DNA from: Girardinichthys multiradiatus
Taxonomy: Eukaryota; Chordata; Actinopteri; Cyprinodontiformes; Goodeidae
DNA: 64,000 nt
Reading direction: 5' to 3'
Assembly: GCF_021462225.1 (NCBI RefSeq)
Contig: NC_061813.1
Coordinates: 25,692,442-25,756,441, forward strand
Below the pieces are notes generated by a model that was not told the origin of the DNA, made no database searches, and was given only the letters and a program-made list of their open reading frames with translations. The translations under genes were made by a program, and so were the position numbers. This document shows, piece after piece, positions 36,011-48,759 of this stretch; positions within the stretch are counted from its first letter, which is position 1, and every line of letters begins with the position of its first letter.

Positions 36011-36944
36011 TTTTTTTATACCTTATCAGAAACATTAACAACTAAAAACACTGATCTGTTATTATATTCTGTAGAAAGGTTTGTTTCAGGTCGGACAAAA
36101 AGATGTATTGTATTTTTCATGCTTGTCTCATTCTACAGTCTCAAAAAGTATTAAAAATGTGTGTTTGAACAAAAGGAATTAAGTTTTCATAAAACTCAAT
36201 AGTTAAAAACTGTAGTTTAGCCAAAATATTACCTAGCTTAGGTATGACCAGTCTAAGCATGTAATATTTTTAACAACAGAAAGTCAAATGCTGTCCAGAT
36301 TAACAGAAGAAACATAAAATAAGGTCTTTAATTCAGCACCAAATACCAAACTCTGATTCAGACACCAACTTCAGTGTCATCAGCCACCACAGAGGGGAGC
36401 CAGTTCCAATTTACTGGTCTTACAAATACAAAGCAATACAGTTTGAAAACCTGTTTAAAGTGCTAACGACATATATCTTTTTTCTTTCTTTTTATGCACC
36501 GCACAATTAGTGCTTTCCTAAGCAGAGAACCATATCTCTCATATCAGAAACTACAACTGGTCTCTTGGGCATTTTGTTTCCATGTAGTTTTGAATGATTC
36601 TTACATGACTTTTTGGGTATGAAACGGAGCCATCTGCCACATGATGCTATGTGACAACCATGTATGAAATTGCATGCATCAGGGAGACGTTTTATCTCAG
36701 CTTTGACAACCAATGAATTCAAGAAATTATCCATATATTTTATAGTTTACTCTGTGACTCCAATAAATAGTATCTACAAGCAGGAAGGTGGCTCATAGTT
36801 GTTTTGTTTGATAAGGGATCACATTGAACCAAGAACCAAGATAAATACACATCATAAAAAGTTTTCAGCAAATAAAACAGTGGAATTGAATTCTATAGGA
36901 ATTTTGAGCATTTTCATCTTTATATATAATTTAATTTCAATAAA
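36011..36944. other. Intergenic; nothing recognised
   Basis: AT-rich, only chance frames. Confidence 0.35.
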
Positions 36945-37290
36945 ATATTTATTGAAGTTAACTCCCCTATTATTCATACCCCAGGCAGTTTAAGGTTTAA
37001 AGTATACATTTTTTTTATTTCAATCGAAAGTTTGTTCTGACTGAAAGTAATATTAACATTTTGTGTCCCAGCCAATGTCCCGCATTGAATCCGCTAGAGA
37101 ATCTGTAGAGGGAGTCAAAGATTAGGGTGATGGCAAGGAGGCCTTCCAACTTCATTGTCTAAGATAAGTTATCTAAATTCCAGTGGAATTAAATTGAAAG
37201 GAGGGTTTGATCGCTGTAATATGTAAGATTTTTCAATTGATTATTGAGAAGGGTATAAATAACTATTGACTAATAGTTTTTTTTTTTATA
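36945..37290 (+). mobile_element. Tc1-like relic, family with ATTATTCATACCCC terminus
   Basis: It opens with CCCCTATTATTCATACCCCA and GGCAGTTTAAGGTTTAAAGT. Inside, translated blocks SRIESARESVEGVKD and GDGKEAFQ are a decayed IENLWRELK-type C-terminus with the catalytic Glu region. The same family recurs at 40375-40840. Confidence 0.6.
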
Positions 37291-38803
37291 ACAATAATAA
37301 AATTTAAATGTAAATAAAAATAGAAGCATCTGTTACTGATACTCCTTTTGCATTGTTTTATTATCTCTTAAGAGATGTACTGTATATCTCATGTCGGGAC
37401 CGATCTTCTTGATTGAATGAAAATATTATAAAATCTGCCAGGGATATTAATTATTTTGGGTTTAACTGTCATTACAAATATGAAAATGGTTTGCTCACAA
37501 GTACAGAATAGGGACAGAATGACAACTGTGGCTATAAAATAGGAGCCAAAAAATTGGCCGAATGCCGAATTGACTCCAAGTTCTTAGTGACATGGCATGA
37601 CAAAGTATGTTGTATTATGTTTTCCCTTTTGATAAAGTAATCAGACATCAGATTTTAAATTTGTTCCTAATGATGGTGCGCAAAGAACAGGCTGCAGCAT
37701 GTAGTGTGAAGTGTTCCTGTCAAATGTGTTTGCATATCATTCACATCATTTTTTAACATAGAGAAAAGCCGCAAAATTGACTGAGATTTAATCATGTTCA
37801 AGAAATACAACAGGCTTTTCTGTTCTTATTTGTTCTGTTCTTATTTGTTATCGCTCTCAAAACTGATGTAATGTTAATTTTGATCTGCAGGTCTACATTT
37901 CTAATTTGCATCATTACACCTCAACACGTGAATCAGAATCATAATTAGAATGAACTTTTGTACATACAAACAAGGAATTTGACTCCGGTACGCTTTGTGT
38001 CCTCATAAAACGCTGTGATTAGTGTTGTTGTTCTGAGTCTCTCCTGCAGGGACAGCCTGTGGAGCGCTTCTCACAGCTAGTTTATGCTCTTACAACTTGA
38101 CTTATTTTGCATCTCATAATCTAACTAAAGCATAATTTGTGTTTTCAATATCTGTGCGATGGATGCATGAAGATTTCAAAAAGATGCTAAACCTTCTGCA
38201 TGTTCTATGTAAGTAAATATCCCTTCAAATGTGGTTGGATGAGACAGTAAGGATTCAATGCAGTGAAAGTAAATATGCCTGTTTAGTCATCTTTTGTTGA
38301 CATTCTCCTGGAAACCCTTTTTTGCAAAAAAAACCTAAAAACGAAAAGCCAGTTGGGGACAAGGTTTCAGTTACCAGTTCAGATGTTAAAATCTGGATTA
38401 TCTTGTAACGTACTTTTTCTCAAAGTGAATCCATTTTTGATGTTCTGAACTATTGTTTGTTCAACCATTAGCATTAGTATTGCTCAAAAGAGAAGCATCA
38501 GGCCCAAAAACAAGAGCAGAGGAAAGGTGTCAGAAGTTTCTCATGTTTAAGAAAGGGCAAAGTGCTGAGAGGTGCTTCACCCTATGGTCAACCAGCTGTA
38601 TTCCATGTTTTCAGCTTATAACAACTTATATCTGAAATCTGTCAATGTATTTTCAGTTGACTCATAGGTCAGAGTTTAGTGGCTACACAGATAATAATTA
38701 TGGAAAAAAAACATTCCTCTAATATGGTTAGGGACTGGACTAAAAATAAGTAGGACATGTCAAATGTATTTTTTTAAAGACCTTCAGAAACCCTAAAAAA
38801 ATA
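37291..38803. other. Intergenic; nothing recognised
   Basis: AT-rich sequence, only short chance frames. Confidence 0.4.
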
Positions 38804-38805
38804 TA

Positions 38806-40054
38806 CAGGGGTTGGACAATGAAACTGAAACACCTGTCATTTTAGTGTGGGAGGTTTCATGGCTAAATTGGACCAGCCTGGTAGCCAGTCTTCATTGATT
38901 GCACATTGCACCAGTAAGAGCAGAGTGTGAAGGTTCAATTAGCAGGGTAAGAGCACAGTTTTGCTCAAAATATTGAAATGCACACAACATTATGGGTGAC
39001 ATACCAGAGTTCAAAAGAGGACAAATAGTTGGTGCACGTCTTGCTGGCGCATCTGTGACCAAGACAGCAAGTCTTTGTGATGCATCAAGAGCCACGGTAT
39101 CCAGGGTAATGTCAGCATACCACCAAGAAGGACGAACCACATCCAACAGGATTAACTGTGGACACAAGAGGAAGCTGTCTGAAAGGGATGTTCGGGTGCT
39201 AACCCGGAATGTATACAAAAAACATAAAACCACAGCTGCCCAAATCACGGCAGAATTAAATGCGCACCTCAACTCTCCTGTTTCCACCAGAACTGTCCGT
39301 CGGGAGCTCAACAGGGTCAATATACACGGCCGGACTGCTATAGCCAAACCTTTGGTCACTCATGCCAATGCCAAACGTCGGTTTCAATGGTGGAAAGAGC
39401 GCAAATCTTGGTCTGTGGACAATGTGAAACATGTATTGTTCTCTGATGAGTCCACCTTTACTGTTTTCCCCACATCCGGGAGAGTTACGGTGTGGAGAAG
39501 CCCCAAAGAAGCGTACCACCCAGACTGTTGCATGCCCAGAGTGAAGCATTGGGATGGATCAGTGATAGTTTGGGTTGCCATATCATGGCATTCCCTTGGC
39601 CCAATACTTGTGCTAGATGGGCGCGTCACTGCCAAGGACTACCGAACCATTCTTGAGGACCAAGTGTATCCAATGATTCAAACATTATATCCTGAAGGCG
39701 GTGCACCAATACACACAGCAAAACTGGTGAAAGATTAGTTTGATGAACATGAAAGTGAAGTTGAACATCTCCCATGGCCTGCACAGTCACCAGATCTAAA
39801 TATTATTGAGCCACTTTGGGATGCTTTGGAGGAGCGAGTCAAGAAACGTTTTCCTCCACCAGTATCACGTAGTGACCTGGCCACTATCCTGCAAGAAGAA
39901 TGGCTTAAAATCCCTCTGACCACTGTGCAGGACTTGTATATGTCATTCCCAAGACGAATTGATGCTGTATTGGCCGCAAAAGGACGCCCTACACCATACT
40001 AATAAATTATTGTGGTCTAAAACCAGGTGTTTCAGTTTCAATGTCCAACCCCTG
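38806..40054 (+). mobile_element. Full-length DD36E (Incomer-type) Tc1/mariner element
   Basis: It is flanked by TA at 38804-38805 and 40055-40056. Termini CAGGGGTTGGACA... form 31-bp inverted repeats with one mismatch, within a 1249-bp unit. A single gene (38992-40002) fills it. Short terminal repeats, about 1.25 kb length and 36-residue spacing between the second Asp and the Glu (seen in the sister copy at 15326-16398) fit the published DD36E/Incomer family; the family name is from memory. Confidence 0.9.
38992..40002 (+). pseudogene. DD36E Tc1/mariner transposase with one stop and loss of the second catalytic Asp
   Basis: ATG at 38992 gives [20 protein letters not shown], a helix-turn-helix (SLCDASRATVSRVMSAYHQ), a basic linker (CGHKRKLSERD), the first Asp at residue 152 (LFSDEST), then PDLNIIEPLW with the Glu, ending GRPTPY at 40002. 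Two lesions are seen. VKD*FDEHE has TAG where the sister copy has Trp (39736-39738). The segment expected to read VYQDDN before APIHTA is missing, an in-frame deletion of about 21 bases at about 39700 that removes the second catalytic Asp. Otherwise the frame is open over 337 codons. Confidence 0.92.
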
Positions 40055-40374
40055 TATCTCATAGTACATTATAGGTGACCGGAAACTAAAAAGGAAGTGA
40101 ATACTTCATACATTAAGGAAAGAAAGGTATACAAACCAATCTGGCCCTATGTTAACAAAACATACATCCAAGGGAGAGTTTTCAGACCACAAAAAACACA
40201 AAGGTTCAGATGACATTTGCCAAAAACATTCTTATGTTCCGCTTAAGTTTTTTGGAAAATATATCGTCCGCTAATGAGAGAAAAGACAAACTTTTATGAA
40301 GGTATATGTCCCAATGCATCTGGTGTAAAATTAACACAGCATTTCAGAAGAATATAATGAGTACAGTAAAGCTT

Positions 40375-40840
40375 AAAATTATTCATACCCCTGGCAGATT
40401 GAGATTAAAAATTATTTTCATTCAACCATGATGTTTGTTGCTTATAAAATAATAGAACAATTTAAAATGAGTATAAATGTTGAAAAACATGCTTTATCTA
40501 TTTTAAATACATTTCAGTTAATAAAATGGTATTTCGAAACTTAATTTTATCTCTTTCAATAATCAGTGCAAAAATCTTTCTTGCCGAACAGCAATCAGAT
40601 CCTTCTTATAATTGCTGAGCAGCTTTTTATGCACTTCCATTTGTATTTTGATGATTTATCTTTGGTGATGAGCTCCAAGTCTCAGTTAGGAAGGTCTCCT
40701 TGCCATCACCTTAATCTTTAGCTCCCTCCACAGATCCTCTATCCATTTCAACTCAAGACTCTGGCTGGGCAACTCCAAAACGTTAATATTACTTCCAGCC
40801 AGAAGATATATGCTGATAAAATGTATGAATAATATGGATT
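40375..40840 (-). mobile_element. Tc1-like relic, same family as 36945-37290
   Basis: The left terminus AATTATTCATACCCCTGGCA matches that at about 36965. Antisense block CCATCACCTTAATCTTTAGC with CTCCACAGATCCTCT reads back as EDLWRELKIKVMA, the Glu-containing end of a Tc1-like transposase. Confidence 0.65.
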
Positions 40841-41146
40841 CCAACTAAATAACATGGAGGTGGGAGTGTGATGGTCTGTGACTGCAGTGCAGTGCAGGGC
40901 ACCTGAGTTATGTCGCAGGAAAATGACCCAAAGCACACCAGCAAGTACATCTCTACACAGGGCTGACCCAAGGTTGTATGGGGCCTTTAGCAGAATTTGA
41001 TTTGGGGCCCCTCTTCCTGTTAAGACCATCACCACCACTGACAGCGTTTCAATAACGAGTTGGTAGAATCTGAGAGAGGGGTCCTTGTTTAACTGGCTGA
41101 GCGTAAAAGCAATTATGCATTATTGATTGGTAATTGCTGAGATGTA

Positions 41147-42756
41147 CAGGTCCTTCTCAAAATATTAGCATATTGTGATAAAGTTCATTATTTTCCATAA
41201 TGTCATGATGAAAATTTAACATTCATATATTTTAGATTCATTGCACACTAACTGAAATATTTCAGGTCTTTTATTGTCTTAATACGGATGATTTTGGCAT
41301 ACAGCTCATGAAAACCCAAAATTCCTATCTCACAAAATTAGCATATGTCATCCGACCAATAAAAGAAAAGTGTTTTTAATACAAAAAACATTAACTTTCA
41401 AATAATCATGTACAGTTATGCACTCAATACTTGGTCGGGAATCCTTTTGCAGAAATGACTGCTTCAATGCGGCGTGGCATGGAGGCAATCAGCCTGTGGC
41501 ACTGCTGAGGTCTTATGGAGGCCCAGGATGCTTCGATAGAGGCCTTTAGATCATCCAGAGTGTTGGGTCTTGAGTCTCTCAACGTTCTCTTCACAATATC
41601 CCACAGATTCTCTATGGGGTTCAGGTCAGGAGAGTTGGCAGGCCAATTGAGCACAGTGATACCATGGTCAGTAAACCATTTACCAGTGGTTTTGGCACTG
41701 TGAGCAGGTGCCAGGTCGTGCTGAAAAATGAAATCTTCATCTCCATAAAGCTTTTCAGCAGATGGAAGCATAAAGTGCTCCACAATCTCCTGATAGCTAG
41801 CTGCATTGACCCTGCCCTTGATAAAACACAGTGGACCAACACCAGCAGCTGACACGGCACCCCAGACCATCACTGACTGTGGGTACTTGACACTGGACTT
41901 CTGGCATTTTGGCATTTCCTTCTCCCCAGTCTTCCTCCAGACTCTGGCACCTTGATTTCCGAATGACATGCAGAATTTGCTTTCATCCGAAAAAAGTACT
42001 TTGGACCACTGAGCAACAGTCCAGCGCTGCTTCTCTGTAGCCCAGGTCAGGCGCTTCTGCCGCTGTTTCTGGTTCAAAAGTGGCTTGACCTGGGAAATGC
42101 GGCACCTGTAGCCCATTTCCTGCACACGCCTGTGCACGGTGGCTCTGGATGTTTCTACTCCAGACTCAGTCCACTGCTTCCGCAGGTCCCCCAAGGTCTG
42201 GAATCGGCCCTTCTCCACAATCTTCCTCAGGGTCCGGTCACCTCTTCTCGTTGTGCAGCGTTTTCTGCCACACTTTTTCCTTCCCACAGATTTCCCACTG
42301 AGGTGCCTTGATACAGCACTCTGGGAACAGCCTATTCGTTCAGAAATTTATTTCTGTGTCTTACCCTCTTGCTTGAGGGTGTCAATAGTGGCCTTCTGGA
42401 CAGCAGTCAGGTCGGCAGTCTTACCCATGATTGGGGTTTTGAGTGATGAACCAGGCTGGGAGTTTTAAAGGCCTCAGGAATCTTTTGCAGGTGTTTAGAG
42501 TTAACTCATTGATTCAGATGATTAGGTTCATAGCTCGTTTAGAGACCCTTTTAATGATATGCTACTTTTGTGAGATAGGAATTTTGGGTTTTCATGAGCT
42601 GTATGCCAAAATCATCCGTATTAAGACAATAAAAGACCTGAAATATTTCAGTTAGTGTGCAATGAATCTAAAATATATGAATGTTAAATTTTCATCATTA
42701 CATTATAGAAAATAATGAACTTTATCACAATATGCTAATATTTTGAGAAGGACCTG
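41147..42756 (-). mobile_element. Tc1-like DD34E element with long terminal inverted repeats, copy B
   Basis: It starts CAGGTCCTTCTC after TA (41145-41146) and ends GAGAAGGACCTG at 42756. The base pair after it is AA where TA is expected, probably a point change. The 1610-bp unit is the inverted-orientation twin of copy A (31589-33193), differing in length by exactly the 5-base deletion found in copy A. It lies inside the hAT-like element. Confidence 0.95.
41424..42428 (-). pseudogene. Tc1-like transposase, copy B, single nonsense codon
   Basis: The 334-codon gene runs from ATG at 42428 to TGA at 41424. Only one lesion is visible: codon 27 in the first helix-turn-helix (KTQKEISER) is TAA instead of GAA. 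The remainder is open: RHLSGKSVGRKKCGRKRC, then Asp148 (LFSDESKF), Asp238 (FQHDLAPAH) and Glu273 (SPDLNPIENLW), giving DD34E spacing, and the end GFPTKY. Internal initiation after codon 27 would give a protein lacking most of the first DNA-binding half, so it is probably inactive. Confidence 0.95.
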
Positions 42757-43406
42757 AATTCGTGACCAAACAAAGCTCGAACACAAAGAAAAAATTTAAC
42801 TGTGACAGATTTTAACCATGAACTTGCCAAGTTTTAAGTTTGTCTGTGTTAAAGACAATTATTTATGGGAGGCCCCTGAGGGTTTGGAGGCCATAAGCAG
42901 AGGCTTAGTTCACTTGTGCCTTGAGCCGGCTCTGCCACTATATGGCTTCAAATTTAAAACGAAACTAAAGTTTTAAGATGGCCTAATCAAAGCCTGTACT
43001 TCATTCCAATTAAAATGCTGTGGCATGACCTAAAACAGGTCCCCAATACATTCAAACCCTCCAGTGGGGCTGAGTTTAACTAATTCTTCAAAGAAGAGTG
43101 GGCCGTACAACCTCTACAGAGATGTAGGACTCACTGCCAGTTATCACAAACACTTGATGGCAGTTCTTGCTGCCAAAGGTGGTACTACCAGTTATCAGGT
43201 TTGGGGCCACCTTTCACATAGGCCCAGGTTGGTTTGGATAGGTTCTTCCTTTAATAAATAAAATCATCATTTGGAAACAGCTTTTGTATTCAAGATTATC
43301 TTTGTCTGATATAAAACTTTGTTTGATGAGCCAGAACATTTGAATGTGACAAAAAAGGATGAACAAAAGAAATCTCTAAGGAGGCGAATACTTTTTCACA
43401 GCACTG

Positions 43407-44344
43407 TACCTCTCAAAGAGCTCTTTTTCCCAACGCATCCAGAAATTGAAAGAAGCTCATAGAACTGTAACATATCTTCCATGACTCAACATAATGTCAA
43501 GTGTCACAGTTGTGTCAAAAGCATTACAGCCAAGGAAACACCGCCACACAACTGCTGCTATTACATCGAGCCAGTCTGTGGCAGAGGTAGAGGGACGAGT
43601 TAATCAGGACCAAAAGTGGGCATGTCCTGATCACACTTTAATGTAAGGTCAACCTTCTGTAGAACAAATGTCTGTTTCTATCTCCTCACTGTTAATGTAA
43701 ATGTTAATGTTAAGATTAAATGTAAACTGTTAATGTAAATTAGGGAGAAAATGAGATAAGTGCCGATTACAGATAAAATCCCTCTAATAGGAGACTTTGA
43801 CATTCTTGCTCCATAAATACTGCCTTTAAATCTATATTAGAATCAGTTCTTAAAATGACCACTACTCCCTTGTTTATACCAAACCCTCAGTTATGTTCTG
43901 ACAGAGTTAACAACTCAGAGCGCTGCCTCACAGCCCTGTGTCATCTATTTTTGATTTACTTAGGACTTTCCATTAAAAGACTACCAAGACTCTAAGAGGA
44001 AACTTCATTAGTTTCTTTCATAGAACGTTGTAATCAGATTTAAGTGTTCCATTATTATCTTCCTACACATGTTGATTATTGGGTTGACTGCACTGCAGCT
44101 TCATTGCTGTGTCTGTAAATTCCCAGCATAACAAATCATAAATAACCTCTCTTTTGTGCTCAGAGGCTGCAAGCCCATGGTTACTCACTCATATGCTTGA
44201 CTGGACAAACCGACATCCATGTGTGATGAAAATCAAAATGTCTCATCCACTTAAACAATTTCATTTGATATTTGTAAAGCTTCCAGTTTGTCAAGCCCAC
44301 ACAGAGCAGCTAATAGTGCACTGATTCACCTTGCTGTAATGTAC
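43407..44344. other. Intergenic; nothing recognised
   Basis: No coding signal. A short run of imperfect TTAATGTAAATG words lies at 43692-43740. Confidence 0.4.
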
Positions 44345-44920
44345 AATGTCCTGCAGAAGTATTGATGCCCCTTGAACGTTTTCACCGTCTAAAGAGTTTA
44401 GTTGGGAGTTTATTTGACAGACCAACACAAGGTGGTAAATAAATTAGAAGTATAGTAAAACGATACATACTTTTCTTTTTTTTTACAATTTTTCCAAATG
44501 CAAATCTGAAAAGTGTGGTGTGCACCTGTATTTATTTCCCAATACTTTGTAGAACCACTTTTCAGAGACTGGATCTAGAGCAGAACATACATTTTCAAGT
44601 CTTGCTACAAATTCTGAGTTTGATTCTGATCTGGACCATTGACTGGAACTCATAACTGTGCTTCAGGCAAAATCATTATTTTTGATATCCTGCTGCAAGG
44701 TCTTCTAAAACCTAAGAAGTTTTCCTGTTGCCCTTTATTTAGCTTCATCAACCTTCCCATCAACTTTGTCCACATTCTCTGCTGACGAAAAGCTTTCCCA
44801 GATCATGATGCTGCTATGTCACCATGATGATGGTATGTTCAGGTTGATGTGTCTTCCTTTCCCCCATAGATTTTAAAATGGCTTTTGGCCATATATAAGA
44901 GTTGCAAGGCACTGTATAGT
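44345..44920 (-). mobile_element. Non-autonomous Tc1-like relic
   Basis: The left end TGTCCTGCAGAAGTATTGAT and right end GAGTTGCAAGGCACTG are mirror images of the family terminus (CAGTGCCTTGCAAAAGTATT). Between them are antisense pieces CTTCATCAACCTTCCCATCA, ACTTTGTCCACATTCTCTGC and GATCATGATGCTGC. Most of the transposase is missing. Confidence 0.7.
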
Positions 44921-46119
44921 ACACTGTTTGGGTGTTTCATTTTGCATCCTCAAACAGATTGTTTAACCATCACCTGTAAAAAAAAGCTTAATTGTAAAAT
45001 ATGGTGTTATAATTAATGTGGTGTGATTCAAAATTTCCCTCAAAAAGATCCTTTTTGTGTGCTGACAATCAAATTATGAACTGTTCCAACTGCATTATGA
45101 AGAATCAGGTTGGAAAAAACAGCTGCTTAAACTTCAGGATCTAATTATGCTTGGCCTTGACTGCTGTGATGTGCTGGTGATATCATCTGAAAGACGTAAT
45201 GTAAGTGTGAAAGGGATGCGCCACAATACTGTGTCAAAATGCTTTTTTTCACTCTAGAATAAATATTCCTTCTCATTTTTGATGAACAGTTTAAAGGAAA
45301 AAAAATGTTTTCATCTGTACCAGAAAAATCAATTTTCACCCCCACTGCAGACCACATTAAATCTGTATGTCATTGACAAAATCTTGAATTGATGTAGTTC
45401 ACCTTTGTCCAAAGCAAAACAGAAGTTGATTGTGTAATATTTGTTTGTATCCTGAAGAAATTCCTCATTGCCTCAGGCAAGATGACTGAGAGTCCAGAGG
45501 CAATTAGCTCTGTTTCTTTGGGACTGACTCAGCTGCTGCTGCTCCAAGAAATAACTGCAAAGAAATGTTCTGTTCACCACAGAATGTTTAAGGATATGGA
45601 GTTTCAAGAAAGTGCTGAAGCTTCCTGACAAAATAGAATCTCCTCAATCCCTTCATTTATAAACCTCCATATTTTATTTCCAATTCTGCTTTTTGTCCAT
45701 GTGAACACCCATGAGTCTGTGGTCCTAAACTAAGTCACCCTGCACTGACTGAGCTGTTCAGGAGGACAAGAAATGTATGGAGTGAACTCTTTGCCTCAGT
45801 GTTCCCATCATTCAGTCTCAGTATTACTCCATCTACGCATCTTCTAAACCCGATAATTCCTTTGCCGGATCATGGCGTAGGCTTGGGTTGAAAGACTTGA
45901 GACTTACTTGTGACTTGGCAAGTATCGTAGGCAGAATAAAGCAATTATAAAACAATCACACAATTGGTAATAGGACGTTTGAGTGAAATGTTCTTAGAAG
46001 TTAGCTAGAATTAAAGTTTTTTTTGAGTAAATGCATTCAAATGAGTCAAAAGTTATCTGATTGCTTGTTAAACATACTTAACCTTTATCTGCCTAAATAA
46101 CATTTGTTCAGTGTTAAAC
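44921..46119. other. Intergenic; nothing recognised
   Basis: AT-rich sequence without coding signal or a clear repeat. Confidence 0.4.
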
Positions 46120-47290
46120 CATACATTCACTTTATCAGGTGCATGCAATCAATTATTTAACACAAAGAGAAAATTATCCAGTCACAGCAACTTAATGAAT
46201 TTATGCATCTAGACATGGCAAAAACAACCTACTGGAGTTTAAGATCAGAATAGTAAAGAAAATGGATTTAAGTGACTTACAATGTGGCCTGGTTGTTGTT
46301 AGCAGATGTGCTGGTCTGAGGTATTTTGGAAACTGTCACTCTGCCAGGATTTTCATGCACACCCATTTCTCAGGTATAAAGAAAATTGTCCAAAAAGTAT
46401 AAAATATCCAATGATAGGCAGTTGTGTTAAAAAATGCTTTGCTGATGTCAGAGGTCAAGGGAAAATGGCCAGACTTGTTTGAGAACATAGACTAACCACA
46501 ATGACTCAAATAACCACATATTCCTAGCAAGGTAGTTAGAATACCATCTCTAAAAACACAATACATGTAAAAGCAGATTGCTTGTAGCAACAGAAGGCCG
46601 TACTGGCTGCCACCTCTGGACAGCCAACACTGAGACTACAATTCATGCAAGGTAACTGGAATGGCAAAATGTTATCTGTGCAGATGAAGCTAAATTTAAA
46701 GCTCCGACATTCAAATGGTAGGGCCAAAATGTGGTGTAAAAACATAAAAACATAAAAGCATGGATGCATAAAAGCATCCTGCTCTGTATCAACAGTTCAT
46801 CCTGCTGATGGTGGTATAATGCCATGGGAGGTATTTTCTTGGCACACTTTGGGCTAGTATGAATCAAGTAAACTCTAGAGCCTAGTAGTGTTGGTGACTA
46901 TGTCTTTCCCTTTATGACCACAGTGTACCCATCTTCTGATGACTACTTCCAGCAGGGTAGTGCACCATGCCACAAAGCTGAAATATTTTCTAACTATTTT
47001 CTTCAAATCTAGTTTCTTGATCATGACAATGAGTTGACTGTACTCCAATGGCCTCAATCCAGCAGAGCACCTGTGGAATAGTGAACAAGATATGTTCACT
47101 ATGGTTTTATAACTGACAGTTCTGCAGAAACTTTGTAATGCCATCATGTCATTATGTATCATATCTCTGTGGAATGTTTCTAACATCTTGTTGAATTCAT
47201 GGCATAAAGGATTAGGTTAACTCTGAAGGCAAGAAGGTAGGAAGTTGTATACCAGATTTGTTCCTTTAGTTAATCCTCCAATAAATTCTA
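46120..47290 (+). mobile_element. Tc1/mariner relic, third family, nearly full length
   Basis: Ordered blocks: ACAATGTGGCCTGGTTGTTG, GATGTCAGAGGTCAAGGGAA, ACATTCAAATGGTAGGG, TATTTTCTTGGCACACTTTG, TTTATGACCACAGTGTACCC, then coding remains YFQQGSAPCHKAEIF (second Asp changed: QQDNAPCHK expected) and DHDNELTVLQWPQSSRAP. Several indels break the frame. Confidence 0.75.
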
Positions 47291-48759
47291 ACATGGCGAA
47301 CAATGCTACATAATCATCTTAATAATATTTTGATACCACCATTAAACCTAAAGGACAACAAAATCACAAAAGCATTGGTATCATTCACTATTCCACGTCT
47401 TAGAAGAACATACCAAGCCATTTTCCTTTGTTTCATTCTTAGTCAGGGTGAAAGAGAGCATCACATTTTGAGAGCCTCAAACCTCTTCAGCTCATTCATA
47501 ATTTAAAACGCTTCATTTAGAACACATCTCTGCTCGTCTGGCCTATTTGTTATTCATAGAAGTAAGTGTAAGACAGTGTTTGATTTGAGGACTAAGTAAA
47601 TACATGGAACGTAAAAATGCCAAAAGCTTGCTGGCAGGGATGAGCTATTCTAGGAGAGATATCTGTCAGTACCTTTACGCAGAAAGAAGTTTGGCTTTGA
47701 CTTAGACAGCTGGCTGAATGTTAACAGTGTATATTTTCAGAAAGAGGAAACGGCGACCCATTTACTAGAACACAATCTCTATAGTCAAATAAAGCTATAA
47801 TATTTTACATCATGTAATTTGGCAAGCCTTTTCTGTTAGATGATGGACGTTGGCTGTTATGTTGTTAAAAAACAAACATGGTAGGCAGGTTTCCTCGCCT
47901 GCATCTTTTAACAAAACAGGAATCACATGCATTCATTTACCACCCACATGCAATTCAACTTCATTGTTTTGAAAAGCTTAAAAATATTCTTTGTTTGCTT
48001 CATGTCAGTGACAAATCTCCTCTCACCTTATAGATTTTCTCACTCAGCCTGTCAATATACCAGCTTGAGAGATTGGAGTTTCTCATCCCCATTACAACAA
48101 AAATACTGTATAACTGCCCAATTGATGACAGATGGATGAGGCTTACAATGGGTAATAAATAAACACCAAATTTGTAATGTTTTAGAGGGAGCATACTGAT
48201 GGGGAAATAAAAACCCACATGTAATCAATACAAAACATGCTCTGGGGCTCTCGCATTTTGCCGGCAGGGGTAATCTACAATTCCATTTGTAGCAGAGAGC
48301 ATCTTATTGGAATATAATGAGTGGGATTGCTGCTGCTGCCGCAGGTAAGGCATTACTGTGTGTGTTTATTGTGATTACACAAGGCAATTTTAGCAGCTGT
48401 TGAAGTATTTGAAAGCAAGAAATAAGCTTCAGGGTGCATGAATAGAAATGCTTCAAATTTCAGTCAAGGACTAGGTCTCACTGTTATTTTCAATGCTAAA
48501 TCACTGGGATCATAAAAACAGTCACACTACTATATTTGTCTCTGTCACAGAAGTGTTGTTTGTGCTAATTATTGCATAAGCTCATAGTCAAGGTAGAAAC
48601 AGAGGCATCCTTTTCTGGGAGAGAACATTTGTGTGACTGAAAATGCCAAAGGGTCATTTGCATATTTATTTATCATGGGGACTGTTCCACAAAACAAGAG
48701 CAAAAGGGGTCAACCGAAATAGACAGAATAATTTTTATACAACGTGGAAAAAAAAAACA
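47291..48759. other. Intergenic; nothing recognised
   Basis: AT-rich sequence with no coding signal or repeat that I can name. Confidence 0.4.

Larger units (their letters stand above)
40958..42934. mobile_element. hAT-like non-autonomous element, itself interrupted by copy B
   Basis: Ends CAGGGCTGACCCAAGG and, reversed from the right, CAGAGCCGGCTCAAGG are imperfect inverted repeats typical of hAT termini. Flanking octamers TCTCTACA (40950-40957) and CCACTATA (42935-42942) both correspond to the same site of the outer Tc1 relic, and 5 of 8 bases match, fitting an aged 8-bp duplication. Without copy B it is about 370 bases, with no gene. Confidence 0.65.
40850..43406 (+). mobile_element. Outer Tc1-like relic, split by two nested insertions
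   Basis: The left piece, 40850-40957, encodes decayed HGGGSVMV and ENDPKHTSKYIST. The right piece, 42935-43406, encodes VLRWPNQSLYFIPIKMLWHD, then QRCRT and KHLMAVLAAKGGTTSY. It ends TTTTTCACAGCACTG plus TA. The two pieces join in register across the inserted block. It is the same family as 11994-12420. The 5' part is missing. Confidence 0.8.

Noticed and set aside
38892..39359. 155-codon open frame on the minus strand
   Set aside because: It is the antisense shadow of the DD36E transposase at 38992-40002. The same shadow appears at 15917-16312.
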